Positions 12,890 through 25,800 of a DNA stretch of 64,000 nt are shown one piece after another. This DNA is from Tetranychus cinnabarinus. Its lineage: Eukaryota; Arthropoda; Arachnida; Trombidiformes; Tetranychidae. The translations under genes and the position numbers were made by a program. Positions within the stretch are counted from its first letter, which is position 1; every line of letters begins with the position of its first letter. The notes beneath the pieces were generated by a model. That model saw only the letters and a program-made list of their open reading frames with translations, did not search any database and was not told the origin of the DNA. The DNA lies in contig WHVY01000002.1 in the NCBI GenBank assembly GCA_022266195.1, positions 10,431,001 to 10,495,000 of the forward strand, written 5' to 3'.

Positions 12890-15800
12890 TACTAATTGTA
12901 ATGACAATTGTAATAACAATAATCAAATTGTGTGATATACGTGTTTAACTAAATTAGTGTATGTAATATATTAATTACCATACACGTTACAACTGTTAGG
13001 CTTAGTTGTTGAATAATTAACTTGTTCACTCTCATTGATTTAAGGGATTTATGATCAATTGTAACCAACACTTACCATGCATAGCAAGGCATTTGTGTTG
13101 TAACTTGTATTGTAATAGTCACTCAAATAGCCATTGTTGGATGCATTGAAGAGTGAAAGTTACCTTTAATCATTTTTTATTTTGATTAACAAATGATCAT
13201 TTCCCTGTAATCAGTTTATTGTTTCACCATCAATTGTTGTTGAACACATTTGTTTCATCCACACAATTTGATTATTGTTAAGTGTCAAATGTTCAGTTTA
13301 TTGTCAATTTTTTTGGTGTTACTTTCAATGAGTTGAAGGTGTTGTATGGGACAAACCAAAAGTAGGCCTAGCAGGTAGAGACTGAGGAAGGAAGATGATA
13401 AAGATGAGGAAGATGGCGAGGCCTAGGGATGTTCAGAACAGTTCATCTGTGACTAAACCTCTCTCACATTCACCTATTTCAAATTGAACATGATTGATGA
13501 CAATTTGTAAACTAAAACCTTTGGTAAACCTTGAACGTGTTGTAATAATAAGCCTTAACTTCATTTATACTGATTAACACTGTTGAAATGTTATCAGGAA
13601 ACAATGTTTCATGCTAAATATCATCAGAATTGTCAATAGCAATAACAATAGATGGATATAAACTTGTTTTTTTGATGTTAAGGTTTATTTTATTTTTTCA
13701 TTCAATCAATACAAATGACTTCTTTTTATATCCTCATGTCAATTACAATCATCTAACTTTGTTTTTTTTTGCTTTCTACCTCAAACAACAGGTTCCATAT
13801 TTAATACAATAATAATGATCATTCAATGGTTAATGGCTTCAATCAAACAATATTTTCTCAGGTCATCTTATCTTCCTATTCATCTTGGCATCATGAGCTT
13901 CTTGACCACTTCAACCTGACCTGACTATATTTTAATATTTCTCAAATCGCCATCTTCACCATCAACACTTTACGTCTTCCTTACTTTTGGCTAAAATTAA
14001 GGCACTTCTCACTGTTTTTACCTTGCAACCCAATTTCCAATTGACCTTGTTCAACTTTATACTATACCAACAAAACTGCATAATAGTGGTGATAATAACA
14101 TTATTATCATTATTATATTTATCTTCCTGCTCTTCAGTGATGATTGGTATGCTGATTAATATGGACGTTACTTGATAAAACAAAAAAAACTGCTACTTGG
14201 AATCACTGTGATCACTTGTTTTAGGATGAACATCTCAATGAGACTGGGATAACTTGTTTTTTAGGCCTAACATTTAAGGTCACACTACTGACTGAGTTTG
14301 GCTTGAAACAATTAAGAAATGACTTTCCTCTCGCTTCTTCTTTCATCATCATCATCATCATCATATTCATTGTCTTATTATTGCTATCTGGTCCTCACTC
14401 GCTTCCATACACTTGGCTTCCCTCGGTGTTAATAAGGCTCATTACCTGTTGTTTATTGTCATTGGATAAGCAGGTAATAATCAAAGTAACCAACCGAGCA
14501 ACAAGATGGAACCAAATCCCAATCCAAGCTAAATCGCGATACATTCATTCGGTAACCCATACAATCACAATCAAATGAAAAAATTGAAAAATGCTAATCT
14601 TCAATTGAAAGCTTTCACTTTGAATCAACTTTGCATACAAACTTCAAAAAAACCACTTTCATCTTCAATTGAGCCTCATTACATGTGCATCTACCTTTGT
14701 TTCATTTATTATAACCTAATAATGAAATACAACCTTGGAATTCTCATGAAACATTATTATGAACATCTCTCTATGCTGGAATTGATTGAAAGTTGTGAAA
14801 GAAAAAAAAAGGATTTATTATTTACACTCTCAACCTGTGAATTTGGTCTCTAACTTGCAATACAATGTAGCTTCAATCCTGATGATTTATTCAGTTGATG
14901 TTGATTACTCTGGTGTTACAATAGATAATTCATTTAAAGTTTGGTTTGAAAAGGTCATTAATTTATGTTAATTAACAGTTGACAATGTAATAAAATGTAA
15001 TTAAGTAAGTGTTCATTTTATAGCCAACAAGATGAAAAAGCAACACTGTAAGCTTCAAATGATGGAAATTTAAACAGGTTGTAAGTAATAAATGAAACCA
15101 CACGAAAGATATCAAACTATTACTTATTGATTTAATTATGGCTCACTCACAATCTAAATGAAAGTTAAAATATCGACTGATTGGTTATATTGATTGTCCA
15201 TAAACGGACTCAAATTAAACGCGTAAACATTAGAGAGATTACTTGGGTTGATAACCAGAATAGAGTATTTTAAGAGCGGAAATTTTAATTGATGATCTAA
15301 ATAGATTAACAAATAGAAGTGTTTTGCTCAGTCTTTTTGGTTGATTGGGTGAAGCTGCAATTTTTTACATGAATGCTTCAATCTGGTTGTAATTACATGA
15401 CTTAAGTTGATACGGAAAATGAGAAATATGATCTGAATTGGGTAAAAATTAAGGTTAAAACATTTTGAAAAAAATTCACAGCGAATGCTAATCAATTTGT
15501 TTTCAAATTTTTTAACCTAACATGTTTCATTCATTGGGTTAGTACTAATGAAGTTGATTGAATAAAAGACAGGTTAGATGATCATTATTATAAGCTTTCC
15601 TAGTTAATCAATCTGCTTGGTATCATTGTCAAGGTCATGTCAATCAAATTAACAGAGGATCATCATACAATTGTATTAAAGTAAATTACAAATCAACATG
15701 TGTTTTCAGGTTAAATGATTAAAACCAGCTTTTCCTCGCTCGTTTTCTTCTACAACCAAACGTATATTTTCATTTAAATCTTGTAGCACCATAAAGTTGA

Positions 15801-16278
15801 TAATCTCCAGCTAGATTAAGCCAAAATATTCAGTTTAAGCCTTTTATACTTTGATTAAGACTGTTGAGTATTGAATTCACGGGAAATGGCGAAATGGTTG
15901 GATTTGCAATATTTAATTTTGTCCTCCACTGCAGATAATTAAGCTGCTACTGTCTTTTGACTGACTTTGATCTGTAAATAATAAGAAACTATTATTAATT
16001 TATATTTAAGGTAATGAATAGCTTAAAAATCTTACCTGAGTTTTTGTATAGTCTAAGATTGAGATATCACCATTCTGAAGTTTTAACTCAAGTATGAGTA
16101 CCAATCTAAGCCTTCTTATAAGCGAAAGAAAACGGTAATGTTTTCTTTGAAATATTTGAGACCATTAAATAGCATTAAATTTGATCGTAAATTTCTAATT
16201 GTTTTATAATAGTCCATACCATTTCATTATTGATTTCATTTATGTATTTGTTGTGCGCAATTCTTAACCTTCAAAAAT
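12890..16278. other. Gene-poor spacer
   Basis: AT-rich sequence with only low-complexity frames, such as the Ile/Leu-rich frame near 14.3 kb caused by an ATC run at 14343-14364. No RNA gene or mobile element was recognised. Confidence 0.45.
14343..14364 (+). repeat. (TCA)n microsatellite
   Basis: A short perfect triplet run that encodes poly-Ile in one frame. It explains the open frame around it, which I do not regard as a gene. Confidence 0.75.
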
Positions 16279-16284
16279 TTTAAT
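16279..16284 (-). promoter_or_regulatory. Possible poly(A) signal ATTAAA for DCAF17
   Basis: The minus-strand hexamer ATTAAA lies 212 bases after the DCAF17 stop codon. It is a common variant signal, but AT-rich DNA makes chance matches frequent. Confidence 0.25.
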
Positions 16285-16495
16285 GACTGTTAAGACACCA
16301 AAAAACGAGTAAATTGGCAAATGTACTTTATAAAGGCTTGTATTGAGACAACTATCACAATTGATTGGTCGTTAGGCAAATGGTTAGTGTGAAATAATTT
16401 AAAATTGACACATCATTGCAAGAATCGAGTCACAGTAAACTAATGGTAGTTCCAACGTGAGAGATATTTGTTCACAAATTTGAAGAAAATATTGC

Positions 16496-18200
16496 TTAGA
16501 TTTCGATTGGTAACCTTTCTAATCGATAACACATAGCTCTGCTTGGGCCAAATGAGTTGTTTTCGTTAATGAATAGTAAATCACGATCAGCCCAGAGATC
16601 ATAGTCGTTTGATTCTTCAGCTTTAAAATTTAGAGGAAATTTTTTCAATAGCTGTCCATTGAAGTTGTCGAATAAGCACATCACAGGTGTGGTTGGTTTG
16701 TCAGATGAAAGGTCAACTCCAAGCACAAAAAAGATTTCCGTATCGACGTCATATACATGGGAGAAGAAACTTTTGTACAAATTGTCATTTTTCTTTGCTT
16801 TCCTTGTCGTTCTCATTCTCACTTGAAGATCGTCAAAAAATTCAGGAGGAGTTGGAGATAATTCACCTCGTCTGGTAAGAACATTGTCGATTATTTTATA
16901 AAATGCAAGTTTATGTGATTCAATTGAAATTATTCTATTTTCAACAGGGTCATCGTGAAACAATAATTTATTGTGCTCCTCCAAATAATTATCAAATGTA
17001 ATTGAACCATTTATAACTGGAACTCGACCCTCTAAACGTTCCACATTAAAGGTGTCTCTTTGTCCAGGAGGAGAGTATATATAATGGAAAGGATTATAGC
17101 CAAATTCAATGCACGGGAAACAGGTTAAAATTGACAAAAGTAATCTTGGTTTAGTTTTAATAATTATATTGGTAGGAAATCCATGGCCATCTCTGCCTAC
17201 AACCCTTGCCTCAGATCGCCAACATTCATCGCACCTTTCTTCGTTTGTACAGTGTTTATCAATATCAGTGTACCATTTGTAATTCTCGGGATCCAAAATG
17301 TCCGTTAGACTGTAGATATTAACGAATTGATCAGGTGGCTGAGGATTACTCAGAATCAGCATTCCTTCCGAAATGTTGGTACTTCTTTGTCTTTCAAAGA
17401 TCTGAAAAAGGTTAAATTTTAAAGGAATTATTAATCTGAATAAACGTAATTCTATCAAAGTTATGGAAATAATTAAACTTACATGGCACTCTATATCGAA
17501 ACAAGCAATAAATTTAAGAGGCCAAATCGACATTAATATGTTGTAACTAATGACTCGTCCGTCTGTTTGGGCCATTAAATCAGTCGATTGTATTAGAATA
17601 GTTTCCATATATTTTTCCCATCCAATGTAAGTGAATTTGCATCTTTCCATAGAGCCAAGGTAGATTGTGTCGATAAGTTCACCAGTGTCAAAATCAATAA
17701 CCAAAAGTTTATTGTGGTCATTTAAAATGAGTAACATGGGCCGATATTTAGACCGAGGAAGCATTGTAGGTGTATACTTTATGGGGATAAGAATTTGAGA
17801 TAAGAATTAGAATGAATAACTCATTACAATGAAATGAAATAGCAACTCAAACGATACTTACGATTGGCGATTTAATTGCAAGCACTCTGTGGTCAGCTAA
17901 CTTTAAACCTCTCACATATTGCTCGATAGAGTAGAGTCTAGTTGAGTCGTTGATCCTGTCTGAACGTAAATTGTAAACATGGCGACCATTGTGGACAAAT
18001 AATTTGTCAAATCGCTGGAAAAATTTCCCACGTTGAATATGACTATAAACCAATCTAAAATAAAATTCATCAGCTTCAATCAACTTGCGAAAGAATTGTA
18101 AATTATAGCGGGTCAGGTTTTTCACACATCCAGTTTGACATTTTCGGATTAATTCAGTGACCTGGGGTGGTCGCAACAACGATAAACTGGGTTCTTGCAT
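16496..18200 (-). CDS. DCAF17: DDB1- and CUL4-associated factor 17 (three exons)
   Basis: The exons are 18200-17862, 17776-17483 and 17401-16496, all joined in phase 0 with canonical sites (GTAAGT donors; CATAAAG and TTTTTCAG acceptors). They give 512 aa, close to the roughly 520 aa of the vertebrate protein. Recognition rests on ordered local matches to DCAF17. In exon 2 these are the DHNKLLVIDFDTGELIDTIY segment and a nearby CKFTYIGWE. In exon 3 they are FGYNPFHYIYSP, the HNKLLFHDDPVENRIISIES segment, GQLLKKFPL and the C-terminal ADRDLLFINENNSFGPSRAM. DCAF17 is a nuclear/nucleolar protein that docks substrates to the CUL4-DDB1 ubiquitin ligase; loss in humans causes Woodhouse-Sakati syndrome. 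The start is the first ATG of exon 1. Exon 1 (113 aa) is less conserved than the rest. The gene lies just downstream of neurexin on the same strand with its own 5' end. The identity is a sequence-similarity judgement from memory, not a search. Confidence 0.85.
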
Positions 18201-18654
18201 TTTGACTTGACTATGATCATTAATCGAACTTCACTGAAAAATTAAAAGTAACCTTTAACACAGAAACAACAATTTGCAATTAAACTGGCGCGGTTACTAT
18301 GACAATGACTTACACAAATTTTTCACCAACCAACGTGAGTTTTTGTTCACTATTCAAATGTTGAAATATTTTTCAACGTCAGGCTTTTAGATTGAATCAT
18401 CGTTGAATGTCTATGATTGATTTAGTTTAAACTGAATCCCTTACTCAATATATTTGAAGACAAATCATCATTTCCAATGACATTTAGAAGGTAAGTTGAA
18501 TTATTGCAACATTTTAAAGGCTTACCTAATCTCTTGATAATCAATGTACAGCTGCTAATTGAATGTTTCTTATCTAATTCAACTTTACCTCTAATCATTG
18601 TGATTATAAAAGTGAAAGATGATAAAGTATAATCAAGATTGAGAAAAATGATTT
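18201..18654. other. DCAF17 promoter region / intergenic
   Basis: Short interval between the DCAF17 start and the end of neurexin. It must contain the DCAF17 5' UTR and promoter. A local GC-rich TGGCGCGG at about 18284-18291, unusual for this window, resembles an E2F-type site. No TATA box at a convincing distance was seen. Confidence 0.35.
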
Positions 18655-18660
18655 TTTATT
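18655..18660 (-). promoter_or_regulatory. Poly(A) signal of neurexin
   Basis: Minus-strand AATAAA, about 118 bases after the neurexin stop codon. This is a normal distance for a short 3' UTR. Confidence 0.55.
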
Positions 18661-18777
18661 ACATAATATGTACACAATTAAACACTCTTGTTAAAAAAAA
18701 TATATCATTATTTACAATTTTAATTTGATATGAAGAAAAGCAGCTTTTAAAACGTTTCTTTGTTAGTTCATCTCTAA

Positions 18778-19800
18778 TCACACGTACCATTCCCTTGTAT
18801 CTTTCTTTTTTGAGGCTTTAGCTGTTTCAACAGATATTATGTGCGATACATTTGATCGAGATGATCCGTGATAAATATTACCTTCAAGATCAGCATCACT
18901 TGAAAGCATTGTTGGCACGCCTGTAATTGGATTAAATTTCATTCTGTTCAAATCAGCACCAGCCATGGAATCATTTCCTGGTTGTCCTTTATAATAATGA
19001 TCGTTTTGATATTTAATGTAAGAATAAAGGATCATAGGAGTAAGAATAACTATTATGACTAAGGTAACAGCAACAAAACCAATTAACCAGGCTGTTTTAT
19101 CTGCACTAGAAGCGGTAGTTAAGGATGTTTTAGGTTTTGATTTATCATAGGTACCAATGTTTGGATTACGTTTGTCGAGATCATTTGGAATATTTGGAAT
19201 TTGTGGAATTGGAACTACATTAATAGGAGGTTTTCCAGTAGGTCGAGTGGGTGTCTGAGGCCTAGGTCGGATCGGCTGATATTGAATAGGAGGAAGGATT
19301 GGAATCTTTGGGAAGAGTGTAGATGGACTTGTAGTTGATGGAGTAGAAGGCTGATACCATCCGTAAGTTGATTTTTCAGGTTCAATCCATGGCGCGAGGC
19401 TAGTACTACTTTGAGGTACTCGTTCATATGTTTCTGAAAAACTTGTTACTTTTTCCGGACTCCCTAACTGGACAGTGGAACCATCTATTTGAGGTGTAAA
19501 GGACCTTGAAGTTGAGCTGGAACAATCTTCAGAGTTTGGATTGCATGGACGTACGATTGTTGGACTAGTTGATACAGTTACCCAGCTTCCGATAGGTTCA
19601 TTTGTCCATGTTGGTTTTTCACTAGACTCTACCAATTTCGGCGTTATCAGTTCATCTATTTCAGTTTCTTTGACGGTTTTGATTTCACAACCTTCGTCAT
19701 CATCATCATTTTCGTCGAAACAATCACCAGACCCTTCCCCAGAAAATATTAGTGAGTCAGAATCTTCCTTATTTGATGAACTATTCTCCACAAGATTATC
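18778..19800 (-). CDS. Nrx-1: Neurexin last exon: stalk, transmembrane helix, cytoplasmic tail
   Basis: 340 aa, starting in phase 0 after the acceptor TTTTCTTAG. Near the start, SGEGSGD followed by CFDENDDDDEGC matches the glycanated serine-glycine site and acidic two-cysteine segment of vertebrate neurexin stalks. A long Ser/Thr/Pro-rich stalk follows (likely O-glycosylated), with a Pro/Ile-rich stretch near LPPIQYQPIRPRPQTPTRPT. The transmembrane helix is about WLIGFVAVTLVIIVILTPMI, then a tail of about 82 residues beginning YSYIKY. The tail ends in KKKDTREWYV, the same kind of type II PDZ ligand as the vertebrate EYYV ending. The exon contains no intron, so the stalk shows no cassette here. 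Confidence 0.95.
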   Translation of the reverse strand, partial: DNLVENSSSNKEDSDSLIFSGEGSGDCFDENDDDDEGCEIKTVKETEIDELITPKLVESSEKPTWTNEPIGSWVTVSTSPTIVRPCNPNSEDCSSSTSRSFTPQIDGSTVQLGSPEKVTSFSETYERVPQSSTSLAPWIEPEKSTYGWYQPSTPSTTSPSTLFPKIPILPPIQYQPIRPRPQTPTRPTGKPPINVVPIPQIPNIPNDLDKRNPNIGTYDKSKPKTSLTTASSADKTAWLIGFVAVTLVIIVILTPMILYSYIKYQNDHYYKGQPGNDSMAGADLNRMKFNPITGVPTMLSSDADLEGNIYHGSSRSNVSHIISVETAKASKKKDTREWYV

Positions 19801-22800
19801 CTAAGAAAACAAACAAACAAACACGAATTAACATAAAATTATCGATTTTTCTCGAGGTAAAATTAGACTAAAATAAAACTGAATATGATTGATAATATGT
19901 ATTTACCTCAGGTTTGAAGGATTCATTTGGTTTACTTTTAGATTCTTTACGGGGATTACCAGTAGATGTAACAAGTAGTACATCACCTTTGAATTCAATC
20001 CGAGGATCATTATCCATAGCTAAATCTAAAAGTCTGTAACCGTTGTATAATAATCCTGAGATAATTCCTGTAAATGGTTTTTCCAGATAATCTTTAACGG
20101 TATTCATTTTACCACCAATTTGAATCTTATGATGGCTATTGAAAACGGTAAGTTGTCTTCTTCCAGATGGTGTCTTTTTAACAACATTGTGATTATCAAC
20201 CTGTAATGTTGAGTTAGACCCAGTTCGCGTGAATCGAACTAGATGCACTTTACCATCATTCACTTTAACATCTAATTGACCAATATCGTGATCCTCTGTT
20301 CCTAGGTTATAAACCATCAAAATGGTTCCATCAAATATTGACAGTTCCATATAATCAATACTTGAACCACTATCCACACGGAATAAGACACAATTGTCCG
20401 ATTCCGTTGAAAAGGCAACTGAAAGATGATCATTTTTCGTGTCCAACTTTTTATCTGGAAAAGTAAACAATACCAAACCTCCTTTTGATCCCCACTGATA
20501 CGAGGCACTTCCTGAATAAAGAGATAATTAAATACGATAAAATTAGCTCAGCAAATTAAAACAACTTGGCAATTTCATGAGTCAATTGAATCAGAATCAA
20601 TAAAGATAAAAAACAACAAACTAATTCAAATCAAAAATATCGGTAAATTATAATACTTAGATCACTAGATGGCGTCACTGTATGGGTACCAAATAAATTT
20701 ATTTTCATATCTTTAATGATTTGAGTTTTAATTTAATTAATTTCAATACAAATAAGCAAATTTACATTCTATTTTTGCCTGATATCAATTATGCAAGCCT
20801 GAACTACAACTCATGTTCATCATTCGAACGATTCTCGAGTCCATCGACTAACTAAAATCTGAAAAACCTCACCTACCTTCAGCTGCAAACAATTTCACTA
20901 CAAAGCTTAATATATTTTTCAAAGTGACAACAAAGAGTAACTCTTTCAAGTGATAATCTCAAAGTGAAAATGATCATTAATCATTGATTAACTGCGCTTC
21001 TGGACAATTCAACAACTAAAAACACACACTTAAAGCATCTGTAAATCTTGGAGTTGATAAGTTCGTTATGAAGTGATCTTTGATCTAGAGCTTGTACCAA
21101 AGCTGATGCTCAAAATACGTTTCAAAACGATCAGTGAAAATGGATACGAACTTGAAATGGTCAACTTAAGCAATTAAAAGGTGACTATTGTAAAATTGAT
21201 AGATTGCATTGAATTTAGAGTAAATTGGAAATGAAAAGTCTTGACAAAATGATACAAAATTTTCCACTTTAACCATCTTCAACAATAATCTTGTTGGCAA
21301 GTCACTTTTAAGGTGAAAAAAGGAGAAACAATGTCTACCTTTTACTTTCAAAGATATCATTATATTAGTTGATTCACAATTACATTAACATTAAAAGTTG
21401 AAGCAAACTGAGAAACAAGAAAAAAAATCTTATTTTGTTGACTATTTCTTTGTCTTTGAAAGCAAAAGCAAAGTAAACCAAGTTAATAATACAAAAATGT
21501 TATTACATGAGAAGAAGAATCAATTCTGGATTTGGAAGAATTGTAAAGTTATCATTTTTTTCTCTTATTTTCAACTTTATTTTCGTCTTATGTTGTTGAT
21601 TTTTTTTGCCTTTGTCTTGCTTATGTCTTTGAATTAAATCAAAGAATCAATTCTGTCAACATGGAAACAAAAAAAGAATCGCAGTTACAAAGGCTTTTCG
21701 GGAAACTGAAGGCAGAAACAATCAATCAAACTTACATCATACAGTTTCTTTACCTTAACTGTGATCAATTTTTGTAGCCAGTAACAATAAAATGAGCAAC
21801 TTGATGAAATTGTAAGAGTAAATTGAAAAAAATTTAAACTATTATCTATGAGAAAAGGTTAATTTGATTGAAACAATTGGTGGAATGACGAGAGTCTCAA
21901 AAGACTAATTTATACCTCATGTTGGTGATGTCAGTAATCAATGAATTTTTACATCAATTGAAATGGAAACTAGTTGTGAATATATCAAAATGAATTAGAT
22001 TATTTTGGGTGCATTAAGAAAATTGAAACTCAATTTAAAATCAATTTAACTGTTGAAGGTTTGACAAAAAAGCAACGATAAATCATTTAGAAATTTAAAA
22101 TATAATCAACGGAAAAATTACATTAAAAAGCTGATGAAAATGACAAGGAAAAGCAATTTTTATGAGCAAAAAGATGACGATTTAAGTTGATTTAAATGAT
22201 GGAACACTTTGAATATTGTTTTAAACCATTTTGATGATTATCTCAACTAAATTACCAGCAATGTAAGTTAACTTTGAAGGTTGACATTCAAAAGCTGCAA
22301 AGTAAATTTTTACAGTTTAACGATTTAATTAACTGTATTGTCAAACAGTTGTAATGATTGTGATGAAACAAGGTTGGATTGCAATTGAGATTTGAATAGT
22401 TTCTTGATTGCATCTCATTTAGTGTAGAGTTAAGTGATGCAAATTAATTTAAAATAATCTAAGGTATTAGATGGCAAGAAGAGAGCTAAAAAAAGCTAAC
22501 AAATAATCAGGTTCATTGAAGCTCAGTTGAATTGGGTAAACAAACCAACAATTTAACTTTTCATGTTTAATTATTAATTTTTTTCAATCCTACAATGCAA
22601 TCATCAGTGGTTAATGGATTGAAATTATTAAAATACATTTCAAACCATAACCATAAAGCTGACAAATGTAAAGTTAACTCTTGTCGTTTTATTTTAAACG
22701 ATTGACACCAAAATTTGATTCCAATGAGTATAAAGCTAAATGCTTTCTGACAGATGAGATATTTATGTATCAAGACCTTTGTGTTTCATCAACATCATCA

Positions 22801-25800
22801 CCATCATCATCATCATCATCAACAGCAATCATCTTCAAAGTCATTCACCAGTTTCCTATAACTCTTTTGTTGACAATGAATCGTCATGACGAGAACTAAT
22901 CTAGCAACCTAAATATCATGTTATTTGCTTTAACCATTTCGATCGTTTCTTTTAGATTACATTCCATCAGAATGGACATGATAAAGGTTAAATACATATT
23001 ATTTTGACCAATGGCTAGTTATATGTGTGTGTGGATGTTGGAAGGGATGAGAAGAGTAGACAGATAGGTAGACAGATTGATCAAGAGAGAAGTCAACAAG
23101 AAGCGAATAGTCAAAGAGCTTTTACATCATTTATACATGAGTTTGACATTGAAATGGATTCGTTGATAAACTTCAATCAACATTTTTTTCTTTGCCATCT
23201 TCTTCTTTTCGCTTTGCCTGATAAATCTCCAAAAAGTTGAATTGAAAGGTTATCTTGATTTTTGTGTCACTCATTTGAAATAAAAGGAAACGGTCAGCAA
23301 AGTAAAAATCAGATTTGTGTACAACAATTGAATGATTGTCTTTGATACTCCTGATGTTTTAGACTTTTCCAGCTTTAACTTGAATGGTAACCTCAATGTC
23401 ACTTTGAGAAATCATTTATATATTTAGAAGTGTAGTCAATTAATTGTGAACCAGGAAAAAAAACGAAGAGATGAATTAATAAAGGTAAGGACAACTTGAG
23501 AAGACATTTGTGTGTATCATTGCTGTGTGAACAAGTAATAGTGTGACAGTGTAAAATGTAAATACGATTAACTTACCAAGAGATTGTGAACATTTTGATG
23601 ATGATGATTGATTATCATCACATGAACAATCCTCAGATGGTATACAGTTTACAGGGGAACCAAGAGCAACTAATGAATCACATGAACCATCCTCTTTGCC
23701 TGGTAAACATTCAACTGATCCCTCACCAGAACAGCCTTTAGATACCAAGGTTGACCTTACAACTGCATCAGTTCCAGTAGGGTCAATGGTTTCACCATTA
23801 AAATCTAATGAGGCCAAGCAACCTTCAAATCCATGACTAGAGACAACCAATGAAGGTAAAGTAGAATAGGCATCTGAAGGTAATCCTCCTAAGTAGAGTA
23901 ATCCAGTTAGGTCAAGATGGAGATTTGGTCCATTATTGGTAAATGAAGAAACCATATCATCAACCATTAAAGTATGCTGACCAAGAGAGGGTCGACCCAC
24001 AGCCACTGAGTGCCATTGGCCATCGTTAAGTGAATATCGAGTTGATGATTTCAGTCGCCTTTGTCCATCGCCCATATTGAAAGTGTAATGAAGTTGACCT
24101 GCAACCAATTCAATGGCAATAAAATCTTCATCTTTACCACCGTTATATAAAATTAAACCATTGGGCAAGGTTGTTTTAAATTGAAAATAAAGAGCCATTG
24201 TTGAATATGCTTTCAACTGAGGTAAACCAATGTAGGTACGCCTTGATTTAAAGGTGATAGGACGATGAATGGACCCGTCTTTTTTGCCATAAGTTGCTGT
24301 TACAGTAAAATTAAGGTCAATCTTTTGTTTAGAAAGTTCAATAAAATCATTTCCATTAAGGATTAAATTATGAATTGAGCCAATAAAGTTAGGAGTTTCA
24401 TTTTGTTTACCACTTGCATTAAGTAAATTGGTTGGTCGAACAGTACCAGGCCTTAAATCAATGTAAGATCCAATTACCAGGTAAGAGTAATGTAAATCAA
24501 TTAATTGACCGGTAAGCTCAGTTATCACATTTTCAGAATCACATTTAACCTCCAAACTGGGTCCTCGACGATGAAGACGAATGGTATGCCAGCGATCATT
24601 CCCCAGTGAGCTACCAATATAAGTAACCTTATTCCCTTCACCTAGGTTGATTGTCACCTTAAGACGTCCACCCTCCAAAGAGATGATCAAATAAGATGTC
24701 CATCGATCAGTTGTTGAAGCCATGAACAAAAAACTGGTTGATGTAGATGTTTTAAAGCGAAGGTTAAGATCCTCTGATTGAGTTATTGCCTCTTCACCGA
24801 GATCGATTAACATGTAATCCTCTCCATTGAAGTTTAATGTTGTGGCATCTAACGTTGTAAATGGCAATCCATTGGATTAAAGGTTGAAAGTAGAGCAAGT
24901 AGTGAACATGGAAAAAAAGAAAAGATTGTTAATTAATAAGATTAATCGTTGAATACAGAAAATTTACTTTTCTCATTTTAATAACATTGAACCACATGAG
25001 ACGGTTTCTCTCAACATTGAACTATGAGACAACATTAACAAAATGCAAAACCATTAAATGATCACTTGTTTATCAGTCATGGGACAATCTGTTATCAACA
25101 AAATGTCGGACTAATTGAATAAACAAAGAAAGTCTGGCTTAATGGTTAAACTTGAACTGTGATTGGTGAACAAAAATTGGTTAATTAAAAATTAGCAACA
25201 GAAATAAGTTCAAAAATTGAAGTTAAATGAGTCACATTTCAAAATTGCGGTTAGATTTGAAGAGCTGATAAGATGCTGTTATGTCGATGAACAGTTTTAA
25301 CATGGCGAAAGCAAGTCTATTAAATATATCTTTTGGTTACAAGGGTACCATTTGATCAAGATTAATGTTCATTTATATCTGAATTCAATCAATGTCTGCC
25401 AAGAAGACAGACTCTTTTGAATTAATCAGTTAACCAACAGTTTGCAACTCATCATATAATCAGAAATTTCATCTTCTGTTTCATTTTATTCTCCTCTTTG
25501 CTCAATGAATTTGAAAGGGTCAATCATGTAAATCTTGTTACACTGTATTGTCCAGATGTCAATAACCTTCTTAACAAGTTAATGTTATAAGGTTACATAT
25601 TAATAAAGGTAAAAAAATTGTTTGTCAGAGTAAAGGTTTCCATGTTAAGCTTTCATGATAAAACTCCAAGAAAAGACATAATGTTCAATTTTAAATTATC
25701 AATAAAATGTAAAAAGACTATTGATAGATGGTTGTTATAATAATAAAAGTTGTTGAGCGTTGGTTTCAAGTCAAGTTAAATCCCAATGCAACATTGATGA

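Larger units (their letters stand above)
20512..23576 (-). other. Neurexin intron (LamG5/EGF3 to LamG6)
   Basis: 3.1-kb intron, donor GTAAGT at 23576-23571. It is mostly AT-rich and contains a CTCF-like motif at 20662-20676 and a CAT/ATC triplet tract at 22790-22823. No alternative exon with LamG-like coding was seen. Confidence 0.8.

Noticed and set aside
14303..14578. 91-codon frame with a hydrophobic Ile/Leu stretch
   Set aside because: The hydrophobic part is a translated TCA/ATC microsatellite. There is no domain and no splice or poly(A) support.
19215..19804. Frames on both strands overlapping the neurexin stalk (19215-19427 -, 19541-19804 +)
   Set aside because: Shadows of the neurexin last exon in other frames; the neurexin frame has domain support.
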